Below, piece after piece: positions 6,729 to 15,018 of a stretch of 42,132 nucleotides of DNA. Origin of the DNA: an uncultured Coriobacteriaceae bacterium (GTDB taxonomy: Bacteria > Actinomycetota > Coriobacteriia > Coriobacteriales > Eggerthellaceae); assembly GCA_900550055.1 (NCBI GenBank), contig URQU01000015.1, forward strand, positions 1 to 42,132, in the 5' to 3' direction. A program made the translations under genes and the position numbers. The notes under the pieces are model-generated. The model was not told where the DNA came from, ran no database searches, and saw only the letters and a program-made list of their open reading frames with translations. Position 1 is the stretch's first letter. Each line of letters begins with the position of its first letter.

Positions 6729-9700
6729 TTAGGCTTCCACTTTTGCGGTGGAGCCGGATTGGGTTTTTGTTACCGTGATGCGCTTGGGGATGTTCGCCTT
6801 CAGGTCCTCCACGTGGCTGATGATACCCACCAGCTTGTTGCCGCCCGACAGGTCGGACAGCAGGCTGATGGCGTTGCCCAGCGCGCCCTGGTCGAGCGAG
6901 CCAAAGCCCTCGTCAACGAACATGGTGTCGAACTCTATGCCGCCGGCGTGTGCCTGCACGATATCGGAAAGACCCAGCGCCAGGCACAGCGACGCCTGGA
7001 ACGATTCGCCACCCGAAAGCGACGACGCATCCCTGGCGCGCCCCGTGAAGCTGTCGATGACGTACAGCCCCAAGCCGGCCTTCGAATTGCCCACCGACTC
7101 CGACCAACGCACCAGCTCGAACTGGCCCGCCGTCAGCACGCGCAGGCGCTGATTTGCCGCCGCGATCACCTTGTCGAAGTACATGCCCTGCACGTACGCC
7201 TCGAAGCGGACTTTTGCCCGTCCGGTCAGGTTACCGTTCGCAGCGTCGGCCATCAGCTTGATCCGGCCGTAGCGCTCCTCGATGTCGCCCGTACGCTTGA
7301 GCGTTTTGCGCAGCTGCTCAAGACATTCCCCGTTCGCGGAGACGCGCAAGTTCACGGCGCCAAGGCGATCATTGGCCAGTTTGCCCTGCTCCTCGTAGTC
7401 GTTGCGCTCCTTGGCCGCTGCGGCGGCGTTGCCGACGGGCAGCTCGGCCAGCTGCTTATCCTTCGCCGCCAGCAGTTCGCGCTTAGTAGCAAGTTGCTGC
7501 GCGTTCTGCTCGACCGCCTGCTGAGCTGCGTCGCGCTTGCGCTTGAGAGCGTCCGCCCGCTGGCGCAGTCGCGCGGCCTCGGTTTGCGCTGCCTCGAGCG
7601 AGGAAAAGTCCAGGTCGGCGCGCAGATGCTTCGCCTCCTGCTCGGCAAGCTGCTGCGCCTGCGTTTGGTTTTGCAACGCCTCCTCGGCCTTGCGCGCCTG
7701 CTCAGCCGCCTGCTTCGCGGCTTCTTCCGCAGCTTGCTGGCTGCGTTGCGCGGCGGCGAATGCGGAGACCGCACGCTCGGCGTTGTTCAGCTCGGTTTGC
7801 GCAACGCTCGCATCGTGTTGCGCGTTCTCGAACGCACGCTGGGCTTCGTCTACGGAAACGACCGCCAGGCGCTCCCTGAGGGCACGCGCCTGGGCATCGG
7901 CCGACGCGTAATCGCGTTCTGTAACCTGATGCGCGTCCTTGACCTGCGACAACGCCGTCACGGAGCGCTCGTGCGCCACCTCGGCTTCGGCAAGCGACTT
8001 CGCGGCACGCGCCGCCTGGTCGCAGCGCAGCTGCGCATCGGCTTTCGCGCGTTTTGCGGCTGCAACGCCATCCCGCGCTTGCGCAAGGGCCTGCACGACG
8101 TTCTGCTCGCCGCCGTGCTCCTTGTCGAACTCGCCGAGCGCAAACTGCGCGGTCTCGCAACGAGTCTTTGCGCCCTCGGCCTCGCGCGCCGCCTGATCAG
8201 CGGCCTGTTTCGACGCAGCCTCAACAGCAGTTGCCTTATCTATCTCATCATCGCTCGGGATGCTGCCCGCTGCCCGCGCCGGCGACGGATGGTGCACCGA
8301 GCCGCACACAGGGCAAGGCAAACCGTCCTGCAAATCCGCCGCAAGCAGGCCGGCGCGACCCGCACGTTGCGCCTTTTGCAGCTGCTGCACCTGCGCAAGG
8401 TCCTTATCATGAACGGCCTCTGCAGCCTTGAGTTGCTCGACGGCACGACGGTACGGCTCCGCTGCCGCCTGAGCCGCCTGCTGCAACTCACCACGACGCC
8501 GCACCGCTTGGGAAGCATCCTGCTCAGCCCGCGACGCACGGTCGAGCGCGGCACCCGCTTCGCTGAGCGCAACGTCCGCGCCGGCGAACGACTCGCTTAC
8601 CTCCTTCGCCTGAGCAACCGCATCCTGCGCTTTGCGCTCGGCCGCAACCAGCGACGCTTCCTGCTCCAGCAAGGCTTGCACCTGCTTTTGGGCCTTTTGC
8701 GCTGCCTCGGTCTTGGCTGCAAGGTCTTTTGCGCCCGCAAGCGCCTCGCCCGCGGCGTTCACGCGCACCTGCGCCGCATCGGACGCCGCCTTTGCCTGCG
8801 CTTGGCGAACGTCCGATCCCGCAAGCTTCTCCACGGCCTGCGCCGCCTGCACCCGCTGCTCTTCCGCCTTGCCAGCAGCTGCCTGCGCAGTTTTGCAAGC
8901 CTGCTCGGAACGCAGCAGTGCTTCCTTTGCGGCAGAAACCGCCTGGTCAGCACGCTGCAGTGCCTGGTATTTCGCGAACGTCCCCTCGATTACCACCGCG
9001 CGCTCGGTTGCCTCCAGGCGCTCGGCGTCGTGCGCGCATTCCTGCTGCAACGCCGCCTGCAACCCTTCCGTCCGCCCCTCGTGCTGAACGACTTCCTCGG
9101 CAAGTGCCGCGCGTTCCTGCTCGTAGCGCGGGCGGTTCTCCACCTGCTTCACTAGCGCGTTAGCGTCAGCCCATTTACGGCGCAGCTCCTCAACCTGCTT
9201 GCTCAACTGCTCGGACTCCGCCTTGTCACCAGCCACAAGCTCCTCAAGCAGCTCGACCAGCCACGCGCCCATGGGCGCCCCGCTGCTGCGACGCTCGTCA
9301 AGTTCCTCCTTACGCGCATCCTGCGGCGCAAAACGGACGGTTTGCGCACAACGCAAAACCTCGCTTTTCAGCTTTTCGTTCTCGCGCTCGAGTTTGCGGC
9401 ACTCCTCGCCCAGGCGATCTTGCAACATCTCGTACTTTTGCGTGGCGAACAGCTTGCGGAAAATACCCTCGCGCGTTGCCGTGTCGGCCGTGAGCAGCTT
9501 GCGGAACTCTCCCTGCGCCAACATGACGATCTGCTTGAACTGGTTCGCATCAATGCCCAGCAGCTCTTCCACCTGCATGTTCACCTTACGCACGCCGCCG
9601 ATGCAGCGCCCGTCGGGCAGCTCGATCTCGGCATTCGCCGGCTCTTTTGTGGTGCCTTCGCCGCGCTTCTTAGCCCGCTCGTAATCGGGATTGCGCTTTA

Positions 9701-9986
9701 CGCGATAGGTTTGCCCGCGATAGGAGAACTCCAGCTCAACGAACGTTTTGCTTGCCGGATCAGCGAAATCGCTGCGCAAACTTGCGGAAGAACGGGCTCC
9801 GTTTCGGCTGTCGCCGCTTGCCTCGCCGAACAGCGCGAAGCAGATGGCGTCGAAGATCATGGTTTTGCCCGAGCCAGTGTCACCGCACACCAGGTACACG
9901 CCCGAGCGCCCAAGCGCCCGAAAGTCGATTTCCGTCTCGCCGGAATACGGTCCGAAGGCGGACATGGTCAGCTTCAGCGGCTTCAT
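6729..9986 (-). CDS. sbcC: SbcC, ATPase subunit of the SbcCD nuclease
   Basis: The 1085-residue SMC/Rad50-type protein contains a Walker A GDTGSGKT (35-42) after a typical opening (MKPLKLTMSAFGPY), long Ala/Gln/Glu-rich coiled coils, a zinc-hook CPVC (C558, C561) at the centre, and the LSGGE signature followed by a Walker B/D-loop region (FVDEGFGSLD) near the C-terminus. With SbcD it forms an ATP-dependent complex that opens hairpins and protein-blocked DNA ends and cuts palindromes. Its start codon overlaps the sbcD stop by four bases (ATGA), so the two are translationally coupled. The length is normal for the family. The coiled-coil DNA is low-complexity and gives long spurious frames on the other strand. 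Confidence 0.96.
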   Translation of the reverse strand: MKPLKLTMSAFGPYSGETEIDFRALGRSGVYLVCGDTGSGKTMIFDAICFALFGEASGDSRNGARSSASLRSDFADPASKTFVELEFSYRGQTYRVKRNPDYERAKKRGEGTTKEPANAEIELPDGRCIGGVRKVNMQVEELLGIDANQFKQIVMLAQGEFRKLLTADTATREGIFRKLFATQKYEMLQDRLGEECRKLERENEKLKSEVLRCAQTVRFAPQDARKEELDERRSSGAPMGAWLVELLEELVAGDKAESEQLSKQVEELRRKWADANALVKQVENRPRYEQERAALAEEVVQHEGRTEGLQAALQQECAHDAERLEATERAVVIEGTFAKYQALQRADQAVSAAKEALLRSEQACKTAQAAAGKAEEQRVQAAQAVEKLAGSDVRQAQAKAASDAAQVRVNAAGEALAGAKDLAAKTEAAQKAQKQVQALLEQEASLVAAERKAQDAVAQAKEVSESFAGADVALSEAGAALDRASRAEQDASQAVRRRGELQQAAQAAAEPYRRAVEQLKAAEAVHDKDLAQVQQLQKAQRAGRAGLLAADLQDGLPCPVCGSVHHPSPARAAGSIPSDDEIDKATAVEAASKQAADQAAREAEGAKTRCETAQFALGEFDKEHGGEQNVVQALAQARDGVAAAKRAKADAQLRCDQAARAAKSLAEAEVAHERSVTALSQVKDAHQVTERDYASADAQARALRERLAVVSVDEAQRAFENAQHDASVAQTELNNAERAVSAFAAAQRSQQAAEEAAKQAAEQARKAEEALQNQTQAQQLAEQEAKHLRADLDFSSLEAAQTEAARLRQRADALKRKRDAAQQAVEQNAQQLATKRELLAAKDKQLAELPVGNAAAAAKERNDYEEQGKLANDRLGAVNLRVSANGECLEQLRKTLKRTGDIEERYGRIKLMADAANGNLTGRAKVRFEAYVQGMYFDKVIAAANQRLRVLTAGQFELVRWSESVGNSKAGLGLYVIDSFTGRARDASSLSGGESFQASLCLALGLSDIVQAHAGGIEFDTMFVDEGFGSLDQGALGNAISLLSDLSGGNKLVGIISHVEDLKANIPKRITVTKTQSGSTAKVEA

Positions 9987-11185
9987 TGCGCACCCTCTTC
10001 CTGCCCATCAGGGCCTTTTGCGGCCGAGTCCTCAACCTTCGCGATCAACTTGCGCGCAAAATCGCGCTGCTCATCGTCCAGAGGGTTGCCCACCTGGCTT
10101 TCGTAGAAGGCGCTGAACAAGTCCAGCGTATCCATGCTGTCGGGGTCCGCCGTAAGCTGGGTTTGCGGGCGGTCGATCAGCACTGTCACGTTGTCGTAGT
10201 CCAACATCATAGCGTTGGGGAATACCTCGTGGATCTTCGCCATGGCGTCCAGCTGCGGATGCTCATCGGAGAGCGTGATGTGCAGGTAGTCCTGCGAGGC
10301 GTCGTGCGCTGTCCCCATTGCCAGCACGTCTGCCAACGTGCCGCGCACCTCGCGCACGTCATGCAGCGGCACCAGCGGGATCAGCTCGAACGACACGCAT
10401 TCGCCCACGTCGTCGCCCGGTTTCTTCTCCCCCAGATCAATCAGCGCCGCGCTCTTGTCATAGCGCGCTTCGCTAAACGAATACTTCAGCGGCGAGCCAG
10501 AGTAGCGCACGGTGTCGCGCCCCACACGCTGCGGGCGATGTACATGCCCAAGCGCCACGTAGTCGAACGCGTCGTATACCGACACGTCCACGTTATCCAT
10601 GCCGCCCAGTTTGATCTCATCGTCGGCGCGATCGGGCGCCGTGCCGTACGCGGTCACCAGCTGATGCGACAGCACAACGTTGCGTTTTCCCTGGTCAATA
10701 GCGCACGCACCCAACACCGCACGCAAAGCTGCCGAGTAGTCGTCGCCGATTTCCTCATCGGGGAAGAACCTACGCACATCGCCGGGCTTCAGAAACGGCA
10801 GCAGCCAGAACTCCACCGGCCCGTGCTCATCCTCAAGTTCCACCCGCTCAACTTCGCCCGCATACACCGGAGGCAGGCACACGCCCTGCTTTTCCAGCAA
10901 TCCCTGCGCATAGGCGATGCGCTCGGCTGAATCATGGTTGCCGGGAATGGCCAGCACGCGCAAACCCGCCGCCACCGCATCGGTCAAAAACGCGTCGAAC
11001 ACGGTGACCGCCTCAGCACTCGGCGATGCCTTGTCGTACACATCGCCGGCAATCAGCAGCACGCTGACCTGACGCTTCTCCGCAATGTCCAGTATTTGCC
11101 GCAGGATATAGCGCTGATCGTCCAGCATCGACATACCGTTAACGCGCTTCCCGATATGCAAATCGGAAACATGCAGCACCTTCAT
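9983..11185 (-). CDS. sbcD: SbcD, nuclease subunit of SbcCD
   Basis: This 400-residue calcineurin-like metallophosphoesterase has all the metal-binding blocks: DLHIGK (D8, H10), GDVYDKA, GNHDSAER and GHVHRPQ. With SbcC it makes the Mre11-Rad50-like nuclease acting at hairpins and double-strand break ends. The start is the ATG at 11185, giving MKVLHVSDLHIGK, the conserved N-terminus; GGGGAAGG lies eight bases upstream. A frame extends further upstream to 11299 but has no family similarity. The gene is first of the sbcDC pair. The HipA-like gene ends 113 bases upstream on the same strand. Confidence 0.95.
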   Translation of the reverse strand: MKVLHVSDLHIGKRVNGMSMLDDQRYILRQILDIAEKRQVSVLLIAGDVYDKASPSAEAVTVFDAFLTDAVAAGLRVLAIPGNHDSAERIAYAQGLLEKQGVCLPPVYAGEVERVELEDEHGPVEFWLLPFLKPGDVRRFFPDEEIGDDYSAALRAVLGACAIDQGKRNVVLSHQLVTAYGTAPDRADDEIKLGGMDNVDVSVYDAFDYVALGHVHRPQRVGRDTVRYSGSPLKYSFSEARYDKSAALIDLGEKKPGDDVGECVSFELIPLVPLHDVREVRGTLADVLAMGTAHDASQDYLHITLSDEHPQLDAMAKIHEVFPNAMMLDYDNVTVLIDRPQTQLTADPDSMDTLDLFSAFYESQVGNPLDDEQRDFARKLIAKVEDSAAKGPDGQEEGAQ

Positions 11186-11298
11186 CGCGCCGCCTTCCCC
11201 CGAGCCAAAACGCCCGGATCTTCCCATCACGCCGACAACACGGCATCGACCCCCATTAAACGCACCTGACGCAATGCCGAAAAGACAGCCCCTTACCA

Positions 11299-12486
11299 TC
11301 AGCCCTTCAACAGCGTGGCGGCGTTTTCCCGAACCGCCTTCCCGAGCGCAAGCAAGCGCTGCTCCGAAAACGCAAAAACATCCGCCTGCCGTCCCACATG
11401 CACCAGCGCGGCATCATCAAACGCAAATTCATGCAAACGCTCAAGCTGCTCTCGCTGCTGCGGCCCCAATGCTGCACATGCCTGCTGATAAGCCGTCGGG
11501 CCGAACGCGCCTGGTGTAGCGGCAAAGCGGTCGCGCAGCAACTCCTCGGAAAGCGATTCTGTACCATATTGCGGAAGCAGTGCCAAATTGTTATCGAAAA
11601 CGGGCGCAAAGCCCAGCACGCGCCCGGTGCGGTTATCACGGAACACGCCGTAGTTGCCCATGTGGCGGTCGGGGTTCATGATCACCGCGTCAAACACCAA
11701 CATGGAACGGAACCGTTGCCCCGCCTCTTCGCCAAGCCCATCGAAGAACGCCAACGCGCGTTCCAGGTTCATCCCATCTTTCTCATCTCGATCAAGCATG
11801 TAGGCAAACGGCACGAACGATGATTCCGCATCGTTCATCAAAACGCAGGTCGAGCATAGGCGCTCTTGCCAAACGTCCAGGTCATACGCAACATGCAGCA
11901 ATCCCATGGCCACGGCAACCTGACTTGCCAAGTACTCGGATACGGGTTCAAGACCCAAGCCATCGTCATGTGCCGCCTTGTAAAGCACGCGCAGTCCGTC
12001 AACAACGCGCCACGTCTTCGGAAACGACCCCGACGGCGACAACTCGCTAGGAATACCGGAACCCACCTGGCTTGAAGGAATGCGTCCCGTGTACGCAATG
12101 ATGGAAAGTACCGTATCGAAGCTATTGGAAAACAGGTTATACTCGGCGAAACAAGGCCGTTCACCTGCGGGAACTATGCAATAGGAATCATTGATCGACA
12201 TGCCCTTCGTCACATCGATGATGCCCTTCGTGTCAGAAGCCTGCAACCCGAACGGTGCAAGGATGCGCTCGATGTACGCACGGTTCTTCGGGATGCGGCG
12301 CGAGTCCAAGAATCGTCGCAACTCGATATCGTTCGAGCAGCCCACCAAATTCAGCGGCAGCAATCGCTCCGCCCCCGGCTCCACGCGCAAGCCGACAGCG
12401 CACGACTCGCCAAAGCAATTCGTCTCGAACGTGAACGAGGCGATCCGCTTGTCGAACAACCGTATCTCGTAACCCTGCGACGCCAT
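11299..12486 (-). CDS. HipA/CtkA-like protein kinase without an adjacent antitoxin
   Basis: The 395-residue protein has the HipA-fold kinase landmarks: a loop like the Gly-rich P-loop (SPSGSFPK, 151-158), the catalytic NPDRHMGN (271-278, D273) and a DFG-equivalent PVFDNN (D298). HipA-type kinases phosphorylate Ser/Thr on targets such as tRNA synthetases and are normally paired with a HipB DNA-binding antitoxin. Here no HipB-like gene flanks it (topoisomerase A upstream, sbcD downstream), which resembles solitary CtkA-type kinases. The N-terminal 90 residues are not the usual HipA N-domain. The start chosen is the ATG at 12486 (MASQGYEIRL), with GGAGGGG just upstream; the frame continues upstream into low-complexity sequence. 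Substrate and physiological role are unknown. Confidence 0.8.
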   Translation of the reverse strand: MASQGYEIRLFDKRIASFTFETNCFGESCAVGLRVEPGAERLLPLNLVGCSNDIELRRFLDSRRIPKNRAYIERILAPFGLQASDTKGIIDVTKGMSINDSYCIVPAGERPCFAEYNLFSNSFDTVLSIIAYTGRIPSSQVGSGIPSELSPSGSFPKTWRVVDGLRVLYKAAHDDGLGLEPVSEYLASQVAVAMGLLHVAYDLDVWQERLCSTCVLMNDAESSFVPFAYMLDRDEKDGMNLERALAFFDGLGEEAGQRFRSMLVFDAVIMNPDRHMGNYGVFRDNRTGRVLGFAPVFDNNLALLPQYGTESLSEELLRDRFAATPGAFGPTAYQQACAALGPQQREQLERLHEFAFDDAALVHVGRQADVFAFSEQRLLALGKAVRENAATLLKG

Positions 12487-12688
12487 GCCCCTCCAAACTG
12501 CCTTCCGCTTACCCACCAGGACGAACGCGCCCGTCTCGCCTAGCCCGCACGGCGCACACAATGTCCAACGCATCCAGCGCACTCGGCATGCCCTTCGCGT
12601 TGGCCGCGCACTGCGCCCAACGCGTCCGGCACATCCAACACGCTCAGCACATCCAACGCATCGCGCGTTCGCCCCGCTTCACCGGCTA
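12487..12688. repeat. Degenerate short tandem repeats 3' of the topoisomerase A gene
   Basis: On the minus strand, variants of GCGTTGGATGTGC recur several times between about 12540 and 12665 (for example GTTGGATGTGCTGAGC, GTTGGATGTGCCGGAC, GCGTTGGGCGC, GCGTTGGACATTG). No gene or clear terminator was seen here. The repeats extend the HipA-like frame upstream without a stop, which explains its false N-terminal extension. Confidence 0.5.
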
Positions 12689-14935
12689 CTACTCTTCCAA
12701 ATCGAACAGGCTCTTCATGTCCGTTTCCTTCATGGGCGAGCCGGAGGAGGGCAGGCTTGCCGCGCGGAACTTCTCCACGCTGGCGGTGCCGCCTAGGAAC
12801 TCCTCAGCCGTGCCCACCATGGTCACGATGCGGCCGTTCTTCGCGGTGAAAGCTAGAACGCCCTGCGTGCTGTTGGTAGTCTTGGTCTTCAGCAGCGAGG
12901 TGTTGAAGTTGATTAGGCGCTGATCGCTTGACACCAATGCCAGGTCGCGATCCTCTTTCAGCACACAGGCGAACAGCAGCTTGCTGCCGCCGTAGATGGC
13001 GTTCTTCAGACGCTTGCGATTGGTCTTCGTTTCGTAACCCGCCAATGCCACACGCGCCACGCGGCCGTTTTCGAACACGAACAGCACGTCGGCCTTATAG
13101 TCCTCGGGGTCGATTACCCAGGTCACGCTCTCGTCGGGGTCCATCCCCAGGTCAGTGGGCAGGTACGAGCCCAGCTGCGCCGACTTGGTGTCCTCGAACT
13201 GCGCCACCTTGCACTTGTACACCTGACGATGATCGGTGAACACCAGCAGCTCATGGGTGTTCGACGACGGGAACTCGATAAAGGGCTCGTCGCCATCCTT
13301 GTACTTCAGCGTGGTGGCCTTGCGCAGCACGCGCTCGGTCATCTTCTTCAAGTAGCCGTCGCGCGAGAGCATCATGGTGACGGGGTATTCCTCCACCTCG
13401 GGCTCCAGGCTGACCTCCACGATGTCGCCCGGCTCAACCAAGCCGGTTTTGCGCGGCGTGATGTGCTTCTTGTTCACCGCGGCAAGCTCGTCGCTGATGA
13501 CCTGCTTGATCTTCTGCTCGCTGGCCAGGACCTCCTTCAGCTCGGAAATGTCGCCTTCCAGCTTCGCGATGTCCTTCGTACGGTTGAGGATGTACTCCTC
13601 GTTGATGTTGCGCAGCTTCAATTCGGCCACAAACTCCGCCTGCACCTCGTCGATACCGAAGCCCTTCATCAGGTTCGGCACAACCTCGGCTTCCAGCTTG
13701 GTGTTGCGGATGATGGCGATGGCCTTGTCGATGTCCAGCAAAATGGCCTCAAGGCCGTGCAGCAAGTGCAGTCGGTCGCTTTTCTTCCCCAGGTCGAAGT
13801 TCATACGACGACGCGTGGAATCCACGCGCCACGCAACCCACTCCTGCAGGATCTGGCGCACGCCCATAACGCGCGGGTACCCGTCCACCAGCACGTTGAA
13901 GTTGCAGGAGAACGAGTCCTGCAGCGTGGTGGAACGGAACAGCTTCGCCATGAGCAGCTCAGGGTCAACGCCGCGCTTCAGGTCGATAGCTATGCGCAGG
14001 CCGGAAAGGTCGGTCTCGTCGCGGATGTCGGCGATTTCGCGAACCTTTCCTTCTTTCGCCAGCTTGACGATGCGCTCGATGATGATGTCGGTTTTCGTGG
14101 TGTAGGGAATCTCGTACACCTCGATGATGCGCTCGTCGGGCAGGTAGCGCCAGCGCGAGCGGATCTGGAAGCTGCCCAAGCCCGTGTTGTAGATGCGATC
14201 CATCTCCTCGCGGCGGTAGATGATCTCGCCGCCGGTGGAGAAGTCGGGCGCGGGCATGTATTTCTGCAGGTCGCAGTCCGGGTCCTTAAGGAAATGCATG
14301 GTGGCTTCGCACACTTCGTTCAAGTTGAAGCCGCAGATGTCGGAGGCCATGGCAACGCCGATGCCCTTGTTCGCCGACACCAGGATGTTGGGGAACGTGG
14401 TAGGCAGCAAGCGCGGCTCCTTCATGGCACCGTCGTAGCTGTCCATGAAGTCGACCGGGTCCTTGTCGATGTCCTTGAAGATCTCAGCGCAGATGGGGGA
14501 AAGCTTGGCCTCGGTGTAACGCGAGGCGGCGTAGCTCAGGTCGCCGGAGTAGTACTTGCCGAAGTTGCCCTTGGATTCCACAAAGGGCGTGAGCAGAGCC
14601 TCGTTGCCCGTGGCAAGACGCACCATGGTCTCGTAGATGGCCGAGTCGCCGTGGGGGTTGAGCTTCATGGTCTGGCCGACGATGTTGGCGCTCTTCTGGC
14701 GCGCGCCGTTGAGCAGGCCCATCTTGTACATGGTATACAGAAGCTTGCGGTGCGACGGCTTGAACCCGTCGATCTCCGGGAACGCGCGGGACACGTTGGT
14801 GCTCATGGCGTAGGGCATGTAGTTCACTTCGAGGGTTTGCGTGATGGGCTGCTCCAACACCTCGGAGTGCAAGCCGATCACGTTGGGGTTGTCCACATGC
14901 TTCTTCTTCGGTTGTGCTTTGGTCTTTCTTGCCAC
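12689..14935 (-). CDS. parC: Type IIA topoisomerase subunit A (topoisomerase IV ParC-like)
   Basis: This 748-residue DNA-cleaving subunit has its catalytic tyrosine at Y140 (SRYTEAKLSP). The quinolone-determining loop reads NPHGDSAIYETM with S98 and E102. The C-terminus carries beta-propeller blades rather than ending after the breakage-reunion domain. It passes one duplex through another and, with the ParE-like partner encoded just upstream, would decatenate chromosomes or relax supercoils. The start is a GTG at 14935 with GGGGAG six bases upstream. Sequence blocks differ from standard GyrA (for example LTPFVESKGNFGKYYS), so this is a second, divergent type IIA enzyme; the main gyrase is presumably elsewhere. 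ParC versus GyrA cannot be settled from motifs alone. Confidence 0.88.
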   Translation of the reverse strand: MARKTKAQPKKKHVDNPNVIGLHSEVLEQPITQTLEVNYMPYAMSTNVSRAFPEIDGFKPSHRKLLYTMYKMGLLNGARQKSANIVGQTMKLNPHGDSAIYETMVRLATGNEALLTPFVESKGNFGKYYSGDLSYAASRYTEAKLSPICAEIFKDIDKDPVDFMDSYDGAMKEPRLLPTTFPNILVSANKGIGVAMASDICGFNLNEVCEATMHFLKDPDCDLQKYMPAPDFSTGGEIIYRREEMDRIYNTGLGSFQIRSRWRYLPDERIIEVYEIPYTTKTDIIIERIVKLAKEGKVREIADIRDETDLSGLRIAIDLKRGVDPELLMAKLFRSTTLQDSFSCNFNVLVDGYPRVMGVRQILQEWVAWRVDSTRRRMNFDLGKKSDRLHLLHGLEAILLDIDKAIAIIRNTKLEAEVVPNLMKGFGIDEVQAEFVAELKLRNINEEYILNRTKDIAKLEGDISELKEVLASEQKIKQVISDELAAVNKKHITPRKTGLVEPGDIVEVSLEPEVEEYPVTMMLSRDGYLKKMTERVLRKATTLKYKDGDEPFIEFPSSNTHELLVFTDHRQVYKCKVAQFEDTKSAQLGSYLPTDLGMDPDESVTWVIDPEDYKADVLFVFENGRVARVALAGYETKTNRKRLKNAIYGGSKLLFACVLKEDRDLALVSSDQRLINFNTSLLKTKTTNSTQGVLAFTAKNGRIVTMVGTAEEFLGGTASVEKFRAASLPSSGSPMKETDMKSLFDLEE

Positions 14936-15018
14936 GGTCTCCCCTTGATGCGAATGGGCGGGCGCCGTCTTGCGCGCGCCCGCCGGTTTAGATCTTCAAC
15001 AGCTTTGCTAAAGGCGCC

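Noticed and set aside
6759..9155. Long open frame on the plus strand opposite sbcC (nearly 800 codons)
   Set aside because: It is the antisense of the low-complexity SbcC coiled coil; Leu/Arg-rich, no motif, no ribosome-binding site.
9983..11299. Longer sbcD starting at 11299
   Set aside because: Codons before 11185 are not family-like; the ATG at 11185 has a ribosome-binding site and gives the conserved MKVLHVSDLHIG start.
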